Notes: generated from the letters alone by a model not told the origin. A DNA stretch of 60,145 bases from Aquiluna sp. (GCA_017854485.1 JAFMHN010000002.1:71755-131899); one strand, 5' to 3'; positions 1-10,490 are shown, numbered from the stretch's first letter. Program-made: numbers and translations.

Positions 1-835
1 CAAGTGCGGGGTTGGCAAGGCGTTCAAGCGTCTTGCGCACATACTGAGCGTGCTCATTGGGATCAAAACCGTGCCTGGTTACCAAGACCATTGAAGTCTC
101 TTCCATCACCCTGGCGGTCACATCTCGGACGATTGGGTCAGTCAGCGCTTCGGCAATTGTCTTGTGGCCGTGGATCTGGCCGAGGTAGGAAATTGTTAGA
201 TGAGCGGTGTTTACCGTGTAGAGCTTTCGCTCGATAAATGGCGTCAAGTCCGCTACAAGGTGGGCAGCAGGAATCTTCAGATCGTGACCGCCGAGGCTGC
301 TGAAGTCAATAACCCATTCGCAGAAGCTCTCCGCAAACACGTTTGGCTCTTCGCCTTCCGGTTGCCTCGGGACGATTCTGTCAACGGCAGTATTGGCAAA
401 ATAAACCCCCGCTATTGGCAGAGTGGTCAATTCAGCAATTTTCGCCTGCAAAATATCGGTTGCATTGATGGCGTTTTCGCAAGCCATTACTACCAGTGGG
501 GCTTTGCTCTTACGGCCCTTCAGGCCCTCAGCAATTGCCGGTGCGATGAACGGCAGAATGTTTGTGCCGACGGAGGCGGTAATAATGTCCGCCTGACCAA
601 TTGCTTCTCGAAGTCGCTCTTGCTCGAGAGCCGAATTTAGAACGTCAAAGTTTTCGTAGTGGGTTCGATTATTCCCGTCGCCCAGTTCAACCAAGTCGTA
701 GCCGTCGGAGGATCTAAGTTTGTCGATTAGGTCTTGATTCACATCAGCGAAGGTGACGAAGTAGCCGGCATCTTGGAGCACTGCGCCAATAAAGCCGCGG
801 CCGATGTTGCCAGCTCCGAAGTGGATTGCTCGCAT
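1..835 (-). CDS. mtlD: mannitol-1-phosphate 5-dehydrogenase, 3' end outside window
   Basis: The enzyme oxidises mannitol 1-phosphate to fructose 6-phosphate with NAD, the step after PTS uptake of mannitol. The reading frame starts at an ATG at 835 and stays open to base 1, giving 278 codons of a family that is usually about 380 residues, so the C-terminal quarter is off the window. The N-terminus MRAIHFGAGNIGRGF is the Rossmann NAD-binding signature of this family, and KLYTVNTAHLTISYLG carries the conserved Lys, Asn and His of the polyol dehydrogenase active site. It lies 37 bp after the EIIA gene and is probably co-transcribed with the PTS genes. Identification is firm; mannitol specificity comes from family and context. 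Confidence 0.93.
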   Translation of the reverse strand, partial: MRAIHFGAGNIGRGFIGAVLQDAGYFVTFADVNQDLIDKLRSSDGYDLVELGDGNNRTHYENFDVLNSALEQERLREAIGQADIITASVGTNILPFIAPAIAEGLKGRKSKAPLVVMACENAINATDILQAKIAELTTLPIAGVYFANTAVDRIVPRQPEGEEPNVFAESFCEWVIDFSSLGGHDLKIPAAHLVADLTPFIERKLYTVNTAHLTISYLGQIHGHKTIAEALTDPIVRDVTARVMEETSMVLVTRHGFDPNEHAQYVRKTLERLANPAL

Positions 836-872
836 AATTACTTCCCGATCTCTGACTGCCGAGGTGTCCGGA

Positions 873-1307
873 CTATTCGCCGGTGCCAAGCAGCAGTTCA
901 GCTATTTCCGCAGCACTCTGAGAGTTTTGCAAAATAGCAAGTTTGTCTTCTTCTTGAATCAGCTCAGCCAAGTTGCCAAGGAGTTCAACGTGCCCGTCGC
1001 CCTGAGAGGCAATTCCAAGCACGCAAGTTACCTCGTCGTCGCCCCAGGCTAGTGGAGCAGTCAGCCTGACAAAAACCAGCTGATCAAAAATCACATGCTT
1101 CCGAGACTCGTCGGTTCCGTGAGGAATCGCAAAACCCATGCCGATGGCTGAGGGGAAGATCTGTTCCCGCTCCCACATCGCGTCGGCATATTCCTGAGAT
1201 ATGGCACCGAGCTCAACAAGTAGTTGGCCGCAGATGTGCACAGCCTCCTCCGGAGAGGAGGCTGTGACATCTAGCTTTATTCCGGCCTGTTGGACGAGAT
1301 TAGTCAT
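873..1307 (-). CDS. mtlF: PTS mannitol EIIA component
   Basis: This cytoplasmic phosphocarrier takes phosphate from HPr and passes it to EIIB. It is 144 residues, the full length of a mannitol/fructose-type EIIA domain. His63 in GFAIPHGTDE is the phosphorylation site. I chose the ATG at 1307, giving MTNLVQQAG and an 8 bp overlap with the end of the EIIB gene; an in-frame ATG at 1319 would add four residues (MTLA). A GGGG stretch lies about 11 bases before the chosen start. In many bacteria this domain is fused to EIICB, while here all three domains are separate genes in the order C, B, A. Confidence 0.92.
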   Translation of the reverse strand: MTNLVQQAGIKLDVTASSPEEAVHICGQLLVELGAISQEYADAMWEREQIFPSAIGMGFAIPHGTDESRKHVIFDQLVFVRLTAPLAWGDDEVTCVLGIASQGDGHVELLGNLAELIQEEDKLAILQNSQSAAEIAELLLGTGE

Positions 1308-1614
1308 CGCTAATGTCATCCCCGGACTGAATGAGGGATACGACCTTGGCGATGTTTAGATCACCAATGAACATATCGAACATCACTACGACCGATCCAG
1401 GCACCGCCTGCTTGGCCCTAGAGCCAAGCCCGCGGTGGCAGAGAACTAGATCGTGTTCAGTGTCAGCCAGTTGATTCACAGGAGCGTGGGTCACCGAGAC
1501 TCCTTGAGCCTTGAGCTGCTTAGCAAGCTGCTTAGCAACCATCACCGATGAACCCATGCCAGCCTCGCAAGCAACAACAATGCTCTTTACTGAGGCACCA
1601 GATACTGTCGCCAC
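1300..1614 (-). CDS. PTS mannitol EIIB component
   Basis: This 104-residue cytoplasmic domain receives phosphate from EIIA on Cys16 and gives it to mannitol during transport. Cys16 sits in the P-loop-like motif VACEAGMGSSVM, the signature of mannitol-type EIIB. The start is a GTG at 1614, five bases after the EIIC stop codon. The stop codon lies inside the first codons of the EIIA gene, so translation of the two is probably coupled. The C-terminal segment of about 15 residues is acidic and probably only a tail. Confidence 0.92.
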   Translation of the reverse strand: MATVSGASVKSIVVACEAGMGSSVMVAKQLAKQLKAQGVSVTHAPVNQLADTEHDLVLCHRGLGSRAKQAVPGSVVVMFDMFIGDLNIAKVVSLIQSGDDISDD

Positions 1615-1619
1615 GAGTC

Positions 1620-2729
1620 TTAGTTACCTGACTTCATGGCAGCGCTCTTGGCCTTTGCGGCATCTAGGTCTGCAGCGTCATCAGACTTTGAGGCCTTCAG
1701 GATGAAGAATGCAACAACGAATGAAACAGCCGCTGATAGCAAAATTCCAAGAAGAACACCGAAGTGGTTACCCGGAGGGGTCATCGCCATGTAGGCGAAG
1801 ATTGATCCAGGAGATGGGGTAGCAACAAGGCCTACTCCAGTAACCAAGAAGGTTGCAACACCAGTTGCACCACCAGCAATGGCTGCAAGAACAACCAATG
1901 GCTTTAGTAGTACGTATGGGAAGTAGATCTCGTGGATTCCACCAAGGAAGTGGATAACGATTGCTCCCGGAGCTGAACCACGAAGGATCTTCGGTCCTGC
2001 CAACCAGAATGCAAGCAGGATTCCAAGACCAGGTCCTGGGTTTGACTCAAGCATGAACATGATTGACTTGCCGGCCTCTTCTGCCTCAACAACACCGATA
2101 GGTGCAAGAACACCGTGGTTAATAGCGTTGTTTAGGAACAGAATCTTTGCTGGCTCAACCAAGATTGATGCAAGTGGCAACAACCCAGTGTCAACTAGCA
2201 CCTTTACACCGGCACCAAGGGTGTCGGAAAGTACGTTTACAGCTGGTCCGATTCCCAGGTAACCAAGGATTGCCATTAGCATTCCGGCGATACCAAGAGA
2301 AAAGTTACCAATCAACATCTCGAAGCCTGGAGGGGTCACTGGGTCAAGAACGCCGTCGATCTTCTTCAGTACCCAAGCTGCTAGAGGACCAATAAGCATC
2401 GCACCTAGGAACATTGGGATTGAAGTTCCAACGATCACGCCAACGGTTGCAACAGCACCGATAACGGCACCGCGCTGACCGTGTACCAAACGTCCACCGG
2501 TGTAACCGATGAGGATTGGTAGCAGGTTGATGATCATTGGGCCAACCATTGAGCTCAGCTGCTCATTTGGCAACCAACCGGTTGGGATGAACAATGCAGT
2601 TAGCAAACCCCATGCGATGAACGCACCGATGTTTGGGATTACCATTCCTGCAAGACTGCCGCCGATCTTCTGTACTGAAGCTCGCCAGCCCGAGTGACCT
2701 CCGTCACCCGCGGGGATAAAATTAGCCAT
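1620..2729 (-). CDS. mtlA: PTS mannitol EIIC permease
   Basis: This 369-residue protein is the membrane channel of the mannitol phosphotransferase system. It has about eight hydrophobic segments and the sugar-binding GIHE motif (GGIHEIYFPYVL, near residue 263). It begins with a charged N-terminal helix and ends in a hydrophilic Ala/Lys/Asp tail instead of continuing into an EIIB domain, consistent with the free-standing EIIB gene that follows. The ATG at 2729 has a strong ribosome binding site (GGAAGG) a few bases upstream. It is the first gene of the PTS operon; a promoter and two repeated boxes lie just upstream. Confidence 0.94.
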   Translation of the reverse strand: MANFIPAGDGGHSGWRASVQKIGGSLAGMVIPNIGAFIAWGLLTALFIPTGWLPNEQLSSMVGPMIINLLPILIGYTGGRLVHGQRGAVIGAVATVGVIVGTSIPMFLGAMLIGPLAAWVLKKIDGVLDPVTPPGFEMLIGNFSLGIAGMLMAILGYLGIGPAVNVLSDTLGAGVKVLVDTGLLPLASILVEPAKILFLNNAINHGVLAPIGVVEAEEAGKSIMFMLESNPGPGLGILLAFWLAGPKILRGSAPGAIVIHFLGGIHEIYFPYVLLKPLVVLAAIAGGATGVATFLVTGVGLVATPSPGSIFAYMAMTPPGNHFGVLLGILLSAAVSFVVAFFILKASKSDDAADLDAAKAKSAAMKSGN

Positions 2730-2763
2730 TGGGTACTACCTTCCTAATAAGGGGTTGTATTTA

Positions 2764-2816
2764 TTGATAGAAACCAATTGATTCGCCAGCAACTGCGCGG
2801 GAGTCTCAATTGATTC
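2764..2816 (-). promoter_or_regulatory. mtl operon promoter with two direct-repeat operators
   Basis: On the minus strand TTGCTG (2792-2787) and TATCAA (2769-2764) are separated by 17 bp and form a plausible sigma-A promoter in front of the EIIC gene. The 10-bp word CAATTGATTC (plus strand) occurs twice, at 2775-2784 and 2807-2816, 32 bp apart or about three helical turns. One copy is in the promoter spacer and the other upstream of the -35 box. That arrangement suits repression by the DeoR-type regulator encoded just upstream, which is inference. Confidence 0.6.
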
Positions 2817-2856
2817 CGTTTTTCTTCCATTGACCTCGGCAACGAGCCAATGAAAC

Positions 2857-3621
2857 CTAGTGTCTTGCAAGAGCGACCTCCACCCCTGCCGAAACCATTG
2901 CATCGGTGAAGTTTTCATCCACATCGATGTTGGTCACGATTCGATCAAAGTCTTTGAAGGCAGCGAACTTCGCTGGATAGGTGGAGCCGAACTTGCTGCT
3001 GTCAGCTAGCAATATGCGCTCTTGGGAATTGGCCATCATGGTTTTTTTAACCAGCGCCTCGTCGGTGTCGAATGCCGTGACTCCGGCGGCCAGTGAAAAC
3101 CCGTTGGCTCCGATGAAACTCACGACCGCGTTCAATTCCTTCAGGTCCTCGCAAGTCTTTGCCCCAACGGCACTCAGGGTCGCGGGCCGAATCTTGCCCC
3201 CTAGGACATAAGTCTGAGTTGTTGAGTCCGCGATCAGCCCGGCAAGTGTGAGGTTGTTGGTCACAACCAGCAAGCCCGGCTTGTCGCGCAGATGAGGAGC
3301 AAGGGTCTCGGTGGTGGTTCCACCATCAACGAAGATACAGCCCTCCTGAGGGATGAAGCTGGCCGCGACGTTTCCAACCAGTTTCTTCTTGTCAGGGTTG
3401 TGGCCGTAGCGCTCCGGGATTGTGTACTCGTGTGCAAAACGCTCCAGCGCAATTGCTCCGCCGTGAACTCTCCTGAGAACCCCGCGGCGCTGAAGTACAT
3501 CTAGGTCTCTTCTAACGGTTTCAACGGCTACATCCAGAGAGTTGGCAGCGACGTTTGCGTCTAGGCGACCCTCAGTGCGAGTCCACTCGCTCAACTTGAG
3601 TCTGCGCTCTTCTGCCAACAT
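2857..3621 (-). CDS. DeoR-family transcriptional regulator of the mannitol locus
   Basis: The 254-residue protein has the DeoR layout: an N-terminal winged helix-turn-helix (residues about 6-58, with VETVRRDLDVLQRRGVLRR as the recognition region) followed by a sugar-phosphate-sensing domain containing IFVDGGTTTETLAPHL. Members of this family repress sugar operons and are released by a phosphorylated sugar. It lies 127 bp upstream of the PTS genes on the same strand, so control of mannitol use is the obvious inference; the effector cannot be read from the sequence. The ATG at 3621 follows a CGGAG ribosome binding site. Confidence 0.87.
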   Translation of the reverse strand: MLAEERRLKLSEWTRTEGRLDANVAANSLDVAVETVRRDLDVLQRRGVLRRVHGGAIALERFAHEYTIPERYGHNPDKKKLVGNVAASFIPQEGCIFVDGGTTTETLAPHLRDKPGLLVVTNNLTLAGLIADSTTQTYVLGGKIRPATLSAVGAKTCEDLKELNAVVSFIGANGFSLAAGVTAFDTDEALVKKTMMANSQERILLADSSKFGSTYPAKFAAFKDFDRIVTNIDVDENFTDAMVSAGVEVALARH

Positions 3622-3735
3622 CGTTGTTGTCTCCGAAACTGTCTGGTTTACACGTTACTTTGACAAATTAGCAGGGTTTTCTCAGCTAAAAAGATAGAAA
3701 CGGACAAAAAACCACATAAAAAGGTAACAATTCGG

Positions 3736-4494
3736 TTACGTGGCTAGTCGCTCTCGCTCGTCTTGGACCAAGCGCCACCACAGATAAAAAGCAACCAGCG
3801 CAAAGAATGCCCACTCCAGCGCGTAAAACGCGGTGAGCCAGTTAATCTCTAGGGATTGATTTCGAACCTCGATCAGAATCCGCTCGGCACCGAGGCTAAT
3901 TCCATCGGTCACAATCACATAAACCGGGTAGCTGACAAACTCTTGAGCCTGATAGAGATTTACCAGTTGAGCAAGGGCAACCGAGCCCAGGATTGGCTCG
4001 CCCTCGTAGACAAGCTCGGTGTCGGCAACCGGGTCACTTGGCTCCACATAACCGGTGATGCTGAAGCTTTTTTCGGGCAACCCCTGCCGGATTTGAATTA
4101 GGTCATCGATCTCAGTGGAAAAGGCAAGTGCCAGGGTCAGACTGGCAGGGCCTTGCTCTAGCTGAACCAGGCTGTTTGTTATCAGCCAGTAACCCTCAAC
4201 TAAACCGTCATCCCGAAACTGAAGCCGGTTATCGACGATAAAAGTCTGGCTTGGGTTCAGCGTCACCTCAACTGTTGCGAGCCTGTCAAAGGATCTAGGC
4301 TGAATGTAACCGGGGCCGGCAAGTTCTGAAAGGGCAACCGGGGACGCCTGCTCTTGGCTCACCCCGACATAGCTAAAGGTTCTGGAGAGTTGCCACTGCA
4401 TCAACAGCGAAAACACAATTGCCACCAAGGCTGCTAGCGCTAGCCCCCCGATCCATTTCGGTTGCCTGGCAACTGAGAAAAAACTTGGCTTCAT
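3736..4494 (-). CDS. SURF1-like membrane protein
   Basis: This 252-residue protein has two membrane helices, one near residues 14-33 and one near the C-terminus (LEWAFFALVAFYLWW), with an extracytoplasmic domain of about 180 residues between them. That is the SURF1 layout, and the short N-terminal Arg/Lys segment followed by a helix ending WQLSR fits actinobacterial members. SURF1 proteins help assemble the haem-copper cytochrome oxidase. The ATG directly follows the guaB3 stop codon, so it is translated from the same message as two purine genes. No oxidase gene is in the window. Confidence 0.78.
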   Translation of the reverse strand: MKPSFFSVARQPKWIGGLALAALVAIVFSLLMQWQLSRTFSYVGVSQEQASPVALSELAGPGYIQPRSFDRLATVEVTLNPSQTFIVDNRLQFRDDGLVEGYWLITNSLVQLEQGPASLTLALAFSTEIDDLIQIRQGLPEKSFSITGYVEPSDPVADTELVYEGEPILGSVALAQLVNLYQAQEFVSYPVYVIVTDGISLGAERILIEVRNQSLEINWLTAFYALEWAFFALVAFYLWWRLVQDERERLAT

Positions 4495-5610
4495 CTATTG
4501 ATAGTTATTCACGACTACATCAACGCGTTGGAACTCCTTGACATCGGAATAACCGGTGGTGGCCATTGATCGTCTTAGTGCACCCATGATGTTGACGGTT
4601 CCATCTGCAGAATTGCTAGGGCCATTTAGGACCTGCTCCAAAGGAGCGTGGGTTCCCACGAAAACGCGCCTGCCCCTTGGCAAAGATTCGTTCACCGCTT
4701 CTGGGCCCCAGTGCCAACCCTGACCTGGTGCCTGACTAGCACGAGCCAAAACAGTTCCCAGCATCACGGCATCCGCTCCACAAGAAATCGCCTTGACCAT
4801 ATCCCCTGAGGTTCCAAGCCCACCGTCAGCAATAACGTGAACATAGCGACCGCCGGATTCATCCATGTAGTCGCGCCTTGCCGCCGCCACATCTGCAACG
4901 GCGGTTGCCATTGGTGCGTGAATTCCAAGAACTTTTCTGGTTGCGCTAGCCGCGCCTCCACCAAAGCCAACCAGCACTCCGGCTGCTCCGGTTCTCATCA
5001 GGTGCAATGCCGCGGTGTAGGTCGCTGCCCCGCCAACAATCACCGGCACGTCTAGCTTGTAGATGAATTCCTTCAGGTTCAAAGGCTCCGACTGCTGTGA
5101 AACATGCTCGGCGGAGACGGTGTTGCCGCGAATCACAAACATGTCCACCCCGGAGCGAAGCACCACATCAGCAAACTCTGCAGTTCGCTGTGGCGAAAGC
5201 GCTCCAGCTACTGTCACTCCCGCCGCGCGGATTTCACCCAGTCGTGCTTCAATAAGCTCTGCCTGAACTGGCTTTGAGTAGACACGCTGCAAAACGGCAG
5301 TCGCGTCCTCATCCTTGGCAGCTGCTATTTCCGCAAGCTGCTGGGTTGGGTCTTCATATCTGGTCCAAAGACCTTCTAGGTCCAGCACCCCAAGTCCACC
5401 GAGTTTGCCCAACTCAATTGCCGTGGCTGGGCTCATTGCCGAGTCTGCTGGCGCAGCAATAACTGGCATTTCAAACTGGAAGGCGTCAATGCTCCAACTG
5501 GTGGAAACATCCCTGGGGTCACGGGTTCTTCTGGTTGGAACAATGGCAATGTCATCAAAAGCAAAGCCGTTGATTGCGCGCTTGGAGCGGCCGATCTCTA
5601 TTTCAGTCAT
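4495..5610 (-). CDS. guaB3: GuaB3-family IMP dehydrogenase-related protein
   Basis: This is a 371-residue TIM-barrel paralogue of IMP dehydrogenase without CBS domains, as usual for the actinobacterial GuaB3 group. The phosphate-binding part ADGGLGTSGDMVKAI is kept. At the place where true IMPDH has its catalytic cysteine loop, the protein reads GFGGGAASATRK near residue 217, with no cysteine. It may therefore not be an ordinary IMPDH, and its role in the group is uncertain. It starts with an ATG 8 bp after guaB and stops directly at the SURF1-like start. Confidence 0.88.
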   Translation of the reverse strand: MTEIEIGRSKRAINGFAFDDIAIVPTRRTRDPRDVSTSWSIDAFQFEMPVIAAPADSAMSPATAIELGKLGGLGVLDLEGLWTRYEDPTQQLAEIAAAKDEDATAVLQRVYSKPVQAELIEARLGEIRAAGVTVAGALSPQRTAEFADVVLRSGVDMFVIRGNTVSAEHVSQQSEPLNLKEFIYKLDVPVIVGGAATYTAALHLMRTGAAGVLVGFGGGAASATRKVLGIHAPMATAVADVAAARRDYMDESGGRYVHVIADGGLGTSGDMVKAISCGADAVMLGTVLARASQAPGQGWHWGPEAVNESLPRGRRVFVGTHAPLEQVLNGPSNSADGTVNIMGALRRSMATTGYSDVKEFQRVDVVVNNYQ

Positions 5611-5618
5611 TTATCTGC

Positions 5619-7314
<1,696 letters not shown>

Positions 7315-8613
7315 GTGAATTTCCTCTCCGTGGGCAATCCAAGAAGATTGCTGAAGCTTTTAATTGTCGTATTTACCTCACTGATTATCGGTCTTGGGCT
7401 GCTCACGCCAGCCAATGCCGACACCGTCGGTGAAGAGTATGACTACGCCGTTCTCGGAAACGTGAAGATTGAAGGTGTGGCAGTCGGTGGCGTCCGCATG
7501 GTGGTAGAAGGTTCCGGCTACTCAGCCGAGACTCTCACCTCCGATGATGGCAGCTGGTTGATTGGCGTTCCGACAAAGGACGTTTACTCGGTGACCCTAG
7601 ATGAGAGCACACTGCCGGCAGGTGTTGTTGTTCTGGAGGGCGAGCCCACCCAGGAAGTTGAGCTTGGCCTGTCGGGCCGAGTGGTAATGAACTTCTTCAT
7701 TGGTGAGGGAGAGCGCAACGAGGTTTCCTTTGTTGACCAATTCATTTCTAGATTTATTTACGGCATCAACTTTGGTTTGATGTTGGGCCTTGCCTCCGTT
7801 GGCCTATCGCTGGTATTTGGAACAACAGGCCTTTCCAACTTTGCCCACGGTGAGATGGTTACCTTTGGTGCCGTTGCAGCTTTAGTTTTTGGCGTGTTCA
7901 TGCAGCTGCCGATCTGGGTCGCAATTCCACTGGCCGTTATTGCTTCAGCTGGCATGGGGTGGTCGTTGGATGCCGGGCTTTGGAAACCACTTCGAAAGAA
8001 GGGGCTGGGAATAGTTCAGCTCATGATTGTTTCGATTGGTCTGTCGCTAACCATGCGCTACATCATTCAGTTCTTCATCGGTGGCGGCACCGAGCAGCTG
8101 CCAGGCTTTGACTCCCCAAAGATTTCGTTGTTTGGTGCGGTAGCACTTTCAAGCAACGACCTTTACTCAATGGGGATCTCGATTGCGGTAATCATCGGAT
8201 TTGCTGTTTGGCTCATCAAAACCAAGACCGGTAAGGCCACCCGAGCAATCTCAGACAACCCTGACCTAGCTGCAGCCTCTGGTATTGATGTGGACAAAGT
8301 TATTCGCATTGTCTGGATTGTGGCGGCTGCACTCGCTGGACTTTCCGGTGTGCTGTGGGCTTACTTCCGACCTGGAATCAAGTGGGACATGGGAACCCAG
8401 ATCCTGCTACTAATCTTTGCCGCTGTGACCCTTGGTGGTCTCGGAACCGCATTCGGTGCTCTAATTGGTGCCCTGATCGTGGGTATCTTGGTGGAGACCT
8501 CGGGAATGTTCATTCCATCAGATTTGAAATATGTTGGTGCGCTGGTCGTACTAATTGGTGTCCTGATGTTCAGACCGCAGGGCATCATGGGTCGAAAACA
8601 GAGAATTGGATAG
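7315..8613 (+). CDS. livH: branched-chain amino acid ABC permease LivH with secreted N-terminal domain
   Basis: This 432-residue protein is an inner-membrane permease of a LivHMGF transporter with an extra front part. Residues 1-35 look like a signal peptide ending ANA|D. Residues about 36-130 form a beta-rich segment resembling carboxypeptidase-regulatory or Ig-like folds, and the rest is the usual LivH bundle, with GLSNFAHGEMVTFGA as its signature. I chose the GTG at 7315 because GGAGG lies four bases upstream; an ATG at 7249 in the same frame would put 22 hydrophilic residues before the signal peptide. First gene of the operon. Confidence 0.9.
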   Translation: MNFLSVGNPRRLLKLLIVVFTSLIIGLGLLTPANADTVGEEYDYAVLGNVKIEGVAVGGVRMVVEGSGYSAETLTSDDGSWLIGVPTKDVYSVTLDESTLPAGVVVLEGEPTQEVELGLSGRVVMNFFIGEGERNEVSFVDQFISRFIYGINFGLMLGLASVGLSLVFGTTGLSNFAHGEMVTFGAVAALVFGVFMQLPIWVAIPLAVIASAGMGWSLDAGLWKPLRKKGLGIVQLMIVSIGLSLTMRYIIQFFIGGGTEQLPGFDSPKISLFGAVALSSNDLYSMGISIAVIIGFAVWLIKTKTGKATRAISDNPDLAAASGIDVDKVIRIVWIVAAALAGLSGVLWAYFRPGIKWDMGTQILLLIFAAVTLGGLGTAFGALIGALIVGILVETSGMFIPSDLKYVGALVVLIGVLMFRPQGIMGRKQRIG

Positions 8614-8623
8614 GAGGTAGCTC

Positions 8624-9607
8624 ATGGACTGGGGAACAATCATAAATAACACCTTGGCTGGGCTGCTAACGCCCACCACAATCGCTTTCGCACTTGCAGC
8701 TCTCGGGCTTGCGATGCACTTCGGTTTCGCCGGGCTTTTGAACTTCGGTATTGCCGGCTTCATGGCCATTGGTGCCTACGGCTACGCCATCTCGGTGCTC
8801 ACCTTTGGCTTGCCATGGTGGCTGGGCATGATCATCGGTGTACTTGGATCAATCGCTTTCGCAGTTTTATTGGGAGTCCCGACCCTGAGGCTTCGTGGCG
8901 ACTACCTAGCAATTGTGACCATTGCGGCTGCTGAAATTGCCCGACTGCTGTTCCTAACCACCGCCTTCACTGATGTAACCGGTAGTGCCGACGGACTCTT
9001 CGGTTACAACTCGGCTGGTGGCTTCAGCTCTGCTAACCCGTTCCCTCCGGGCAGCTATGGCTTTGGCCCGTGGACCTACAACTCAGAAACCCTTTGGGTG
9101 CTGACCTTCGGTCTTGGAGTGCTAGCACTCTGCATTTGGTTGCTATGGGCTCTGATGCGCTCTCCTTGGGGACGAGTTATCAAGGGAATTCGTGAGGACG
9201 AGGACGCTGTTCGTGCACTCGGCAAGAACGTTTTCGCCTACAAGATGCAGGCGCTAATCATCGGTGGTGTCTTCGGTGGCCTGGGTGGAATTGTTTACGC
9301 CGCCTTCGCAAACGTCTCCCCTGGTGTTTACGTGACCTCAATCACATTCTTTATCTGGACCGCGTTGTTGCTCGGTGGAGCAGCAACCATCTTTGGTCCA
9401 GTTATCGGTTCCGTAATCTTCTGGGTGCTGCAGGCGTTCCTGTCGAACATTCTGCCGGAGCTTGCCATCAACGGCATCTTGCCAGTGGATGGAACACAGG
9501 CTGCAACCCTAAGGTTCGTGCTGGTGGGTATCGGACTGATGCTGCTGGTTATCTACCGACCACAAGGTATTTTTGGAGACAAGAGGGAGATGACCTTTGT
9601 CAAGTAA
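8624..9607 (+). CDS. livM: branched-chain amino acid ABC permease LivM
   Basis: This 327-residue second permease subunit pairs with LivH to form the membrane channel. It has about eight hydrophobic segments, the LivM signature FGFAGLLNFGIAGFMAIGAYG, and the coupling-helix region around GRVIKGIREDEDAVRALG that contacts the ATPases. The ATG at 8624 follows GGAGG directly. It starts 10 bp after livH and overlaps the start of livG by 11 bp, so the operon is tightly packed. The substrate could be branched-chain amino acids, urea or related amides; the sequence alone does not settle this. Confidence 0.93.
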   Translation: MDWGTIINNTLAGLLTPTTIAFALAALGLAMHFGFAGLLNFGIAGFMAIGAYGYAISVLTFGLPWWLGMIIGVLGSIAFAVLLGVPTLRLRGDYLAIVTIAAAEIARLLFLTTAFTDVTGSADGLFGYNSAGGFSSANPFPPGSYGFGPWTYNSETLWVLTFGLGVLALCIWLLWALMRSPWGRVIKGIREDEDAVRALGKNVFAYKMQALIIGGVFGGLGGIVYAAFANVSPGVYVTSITFFIWTALLLGGAATIFGPVIGSVIFWVLQAFLSNILPELAINGILPVDGTQAATLRFVLVGIGLMLLVIYRPQGIFGDKREMTFVK

Positions 9608-10490
9608 CGAGACTCCACAAAAAGCAACCGGGCTTCACGTCGGCACGGCGGAGCCTGGCTGCAAGAAGACCGACCCAATGTTGGTAATCGACCATGTCAA
9701 AAAGAGCTTCGGTGGTCTGACTGCCGTTGACGTCGAGCACTTAGAGATCCCAAAGAATGCAATCACTGCATTGATTGGACCTAACGGTGCCGGTAAGACA
9801 ACTCTGTTCAACCTATTGACAGGCTTTGACACCCCAGACACCGGAACCTGGAGCTTTGAGGGCAAGTCACTTTCTGGAGTTCCCAGCTTCAAGGTTGCTC
9901 AAATGGGACAGGTTCGAACCTTCCAGCTAACCAAGGCACTGAGCCTGTTGACCGTTTTGGACAACATGAAGCTTGGCGCAAAGGACCAGGCTGGCGAGGG
10001 GATCTTCAAGTCACTATTCCCAAGGTTCTGGAAGAAGCAGGACGCGGAAATTGAAGTCAAGGCAATGGAGCTTCTTAAGCGCTTCAAGCTCGACACCAAG
10101 AAGGAAGACTTCGCGGCATCACTATCCGGTGGTCAGCGAAAGCTTCTGGAAATGGCTAGGGCGCTAATGACCGACCCAGTACTCGTAATGCTGGATGAGC
10201 CAATGGCTGGCGTGAACCCAGCGTTGACTCAGTCACTGCTTGAGCACGTTTTGAACCTCAAGAACGACGGTATGACCGTGCTCTTTGTTGAGCACGACAT
10301 GCACATGGTTAGGCACATTGCCGACTGGGTCGTGGTCATGGCAGAGGGCAAGGTTGTTGCCGAGGGGCCGCCTGACACCGTGATGAAGGAGCAGGCAGTT
10401 ATCGATGCCTACCTAGGCGCTCACCAGGACACTGACCTGGGTGTAATCACCGGAAGAATTGACACCATCAACGAGGAGGAGAGCAAATGA
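9597..10490 (+). CDS. livG: branched-chain amino acid ABC ATPase LivG
   Basis: This 297-residue protein is one of two ATPases energising the transporter. It shows Walker A (GPNGAGKTT), the ABC signature (LSGGQRKLLEMARAL), Walker B (VLVMLDEPMAGV) and the switch His (FVEHDMHMV). The start is a TTG at 9597 inside the last codons of livM, with GGGAG upstream; the ATG at 9678 would remove a 27-residue hydrophilic leader absent from most LivG proteins. The C-terminal 30 residues form an acidic extension. It ends in an ATGA overlap with livF. Confidence 0.93.
   Translation: MSSNETPQKATGLHVGTAEPGCKKTDPMLVIDHVKKSFGGLTAVDVEHLEIPKNAITALIGPNGAGKTTLFNLLTGFDTPDTGTWSFEGKSLSGVPSFKVAQMGQVRTFQLTKALSLLTVLDNMKLGAKDQAGEGIFKSLFPRFWKKQDAEIEVKAMELLKRFKLDTKKEDFAASLSGGQRKLLEMARALMTDPVLVMLDEPMAGVNPALTQSLLEHVLNLKNDGMTVLFVEHDMHMVRHIADWVVVMAEGKVVAEGPPDTVMKEQAVIDAYLGAHQDTDLGVITGRIDTINEEESK

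Noticed and set aside
200-640. Plus-strand frame of 146 codons at the left edge
   Set aside because: It is antisense to the clear mannitol-1-phosphate dehydrogenase frame that runs from 835 to the window edge.
2736-2924. Minus-strand frame overlapping the 3' end of the DeoR gene
   Set aside because: It crosses the regulator's end and the mtl promoter and has no ribosome binding site; the repeats there are better explained as operators.
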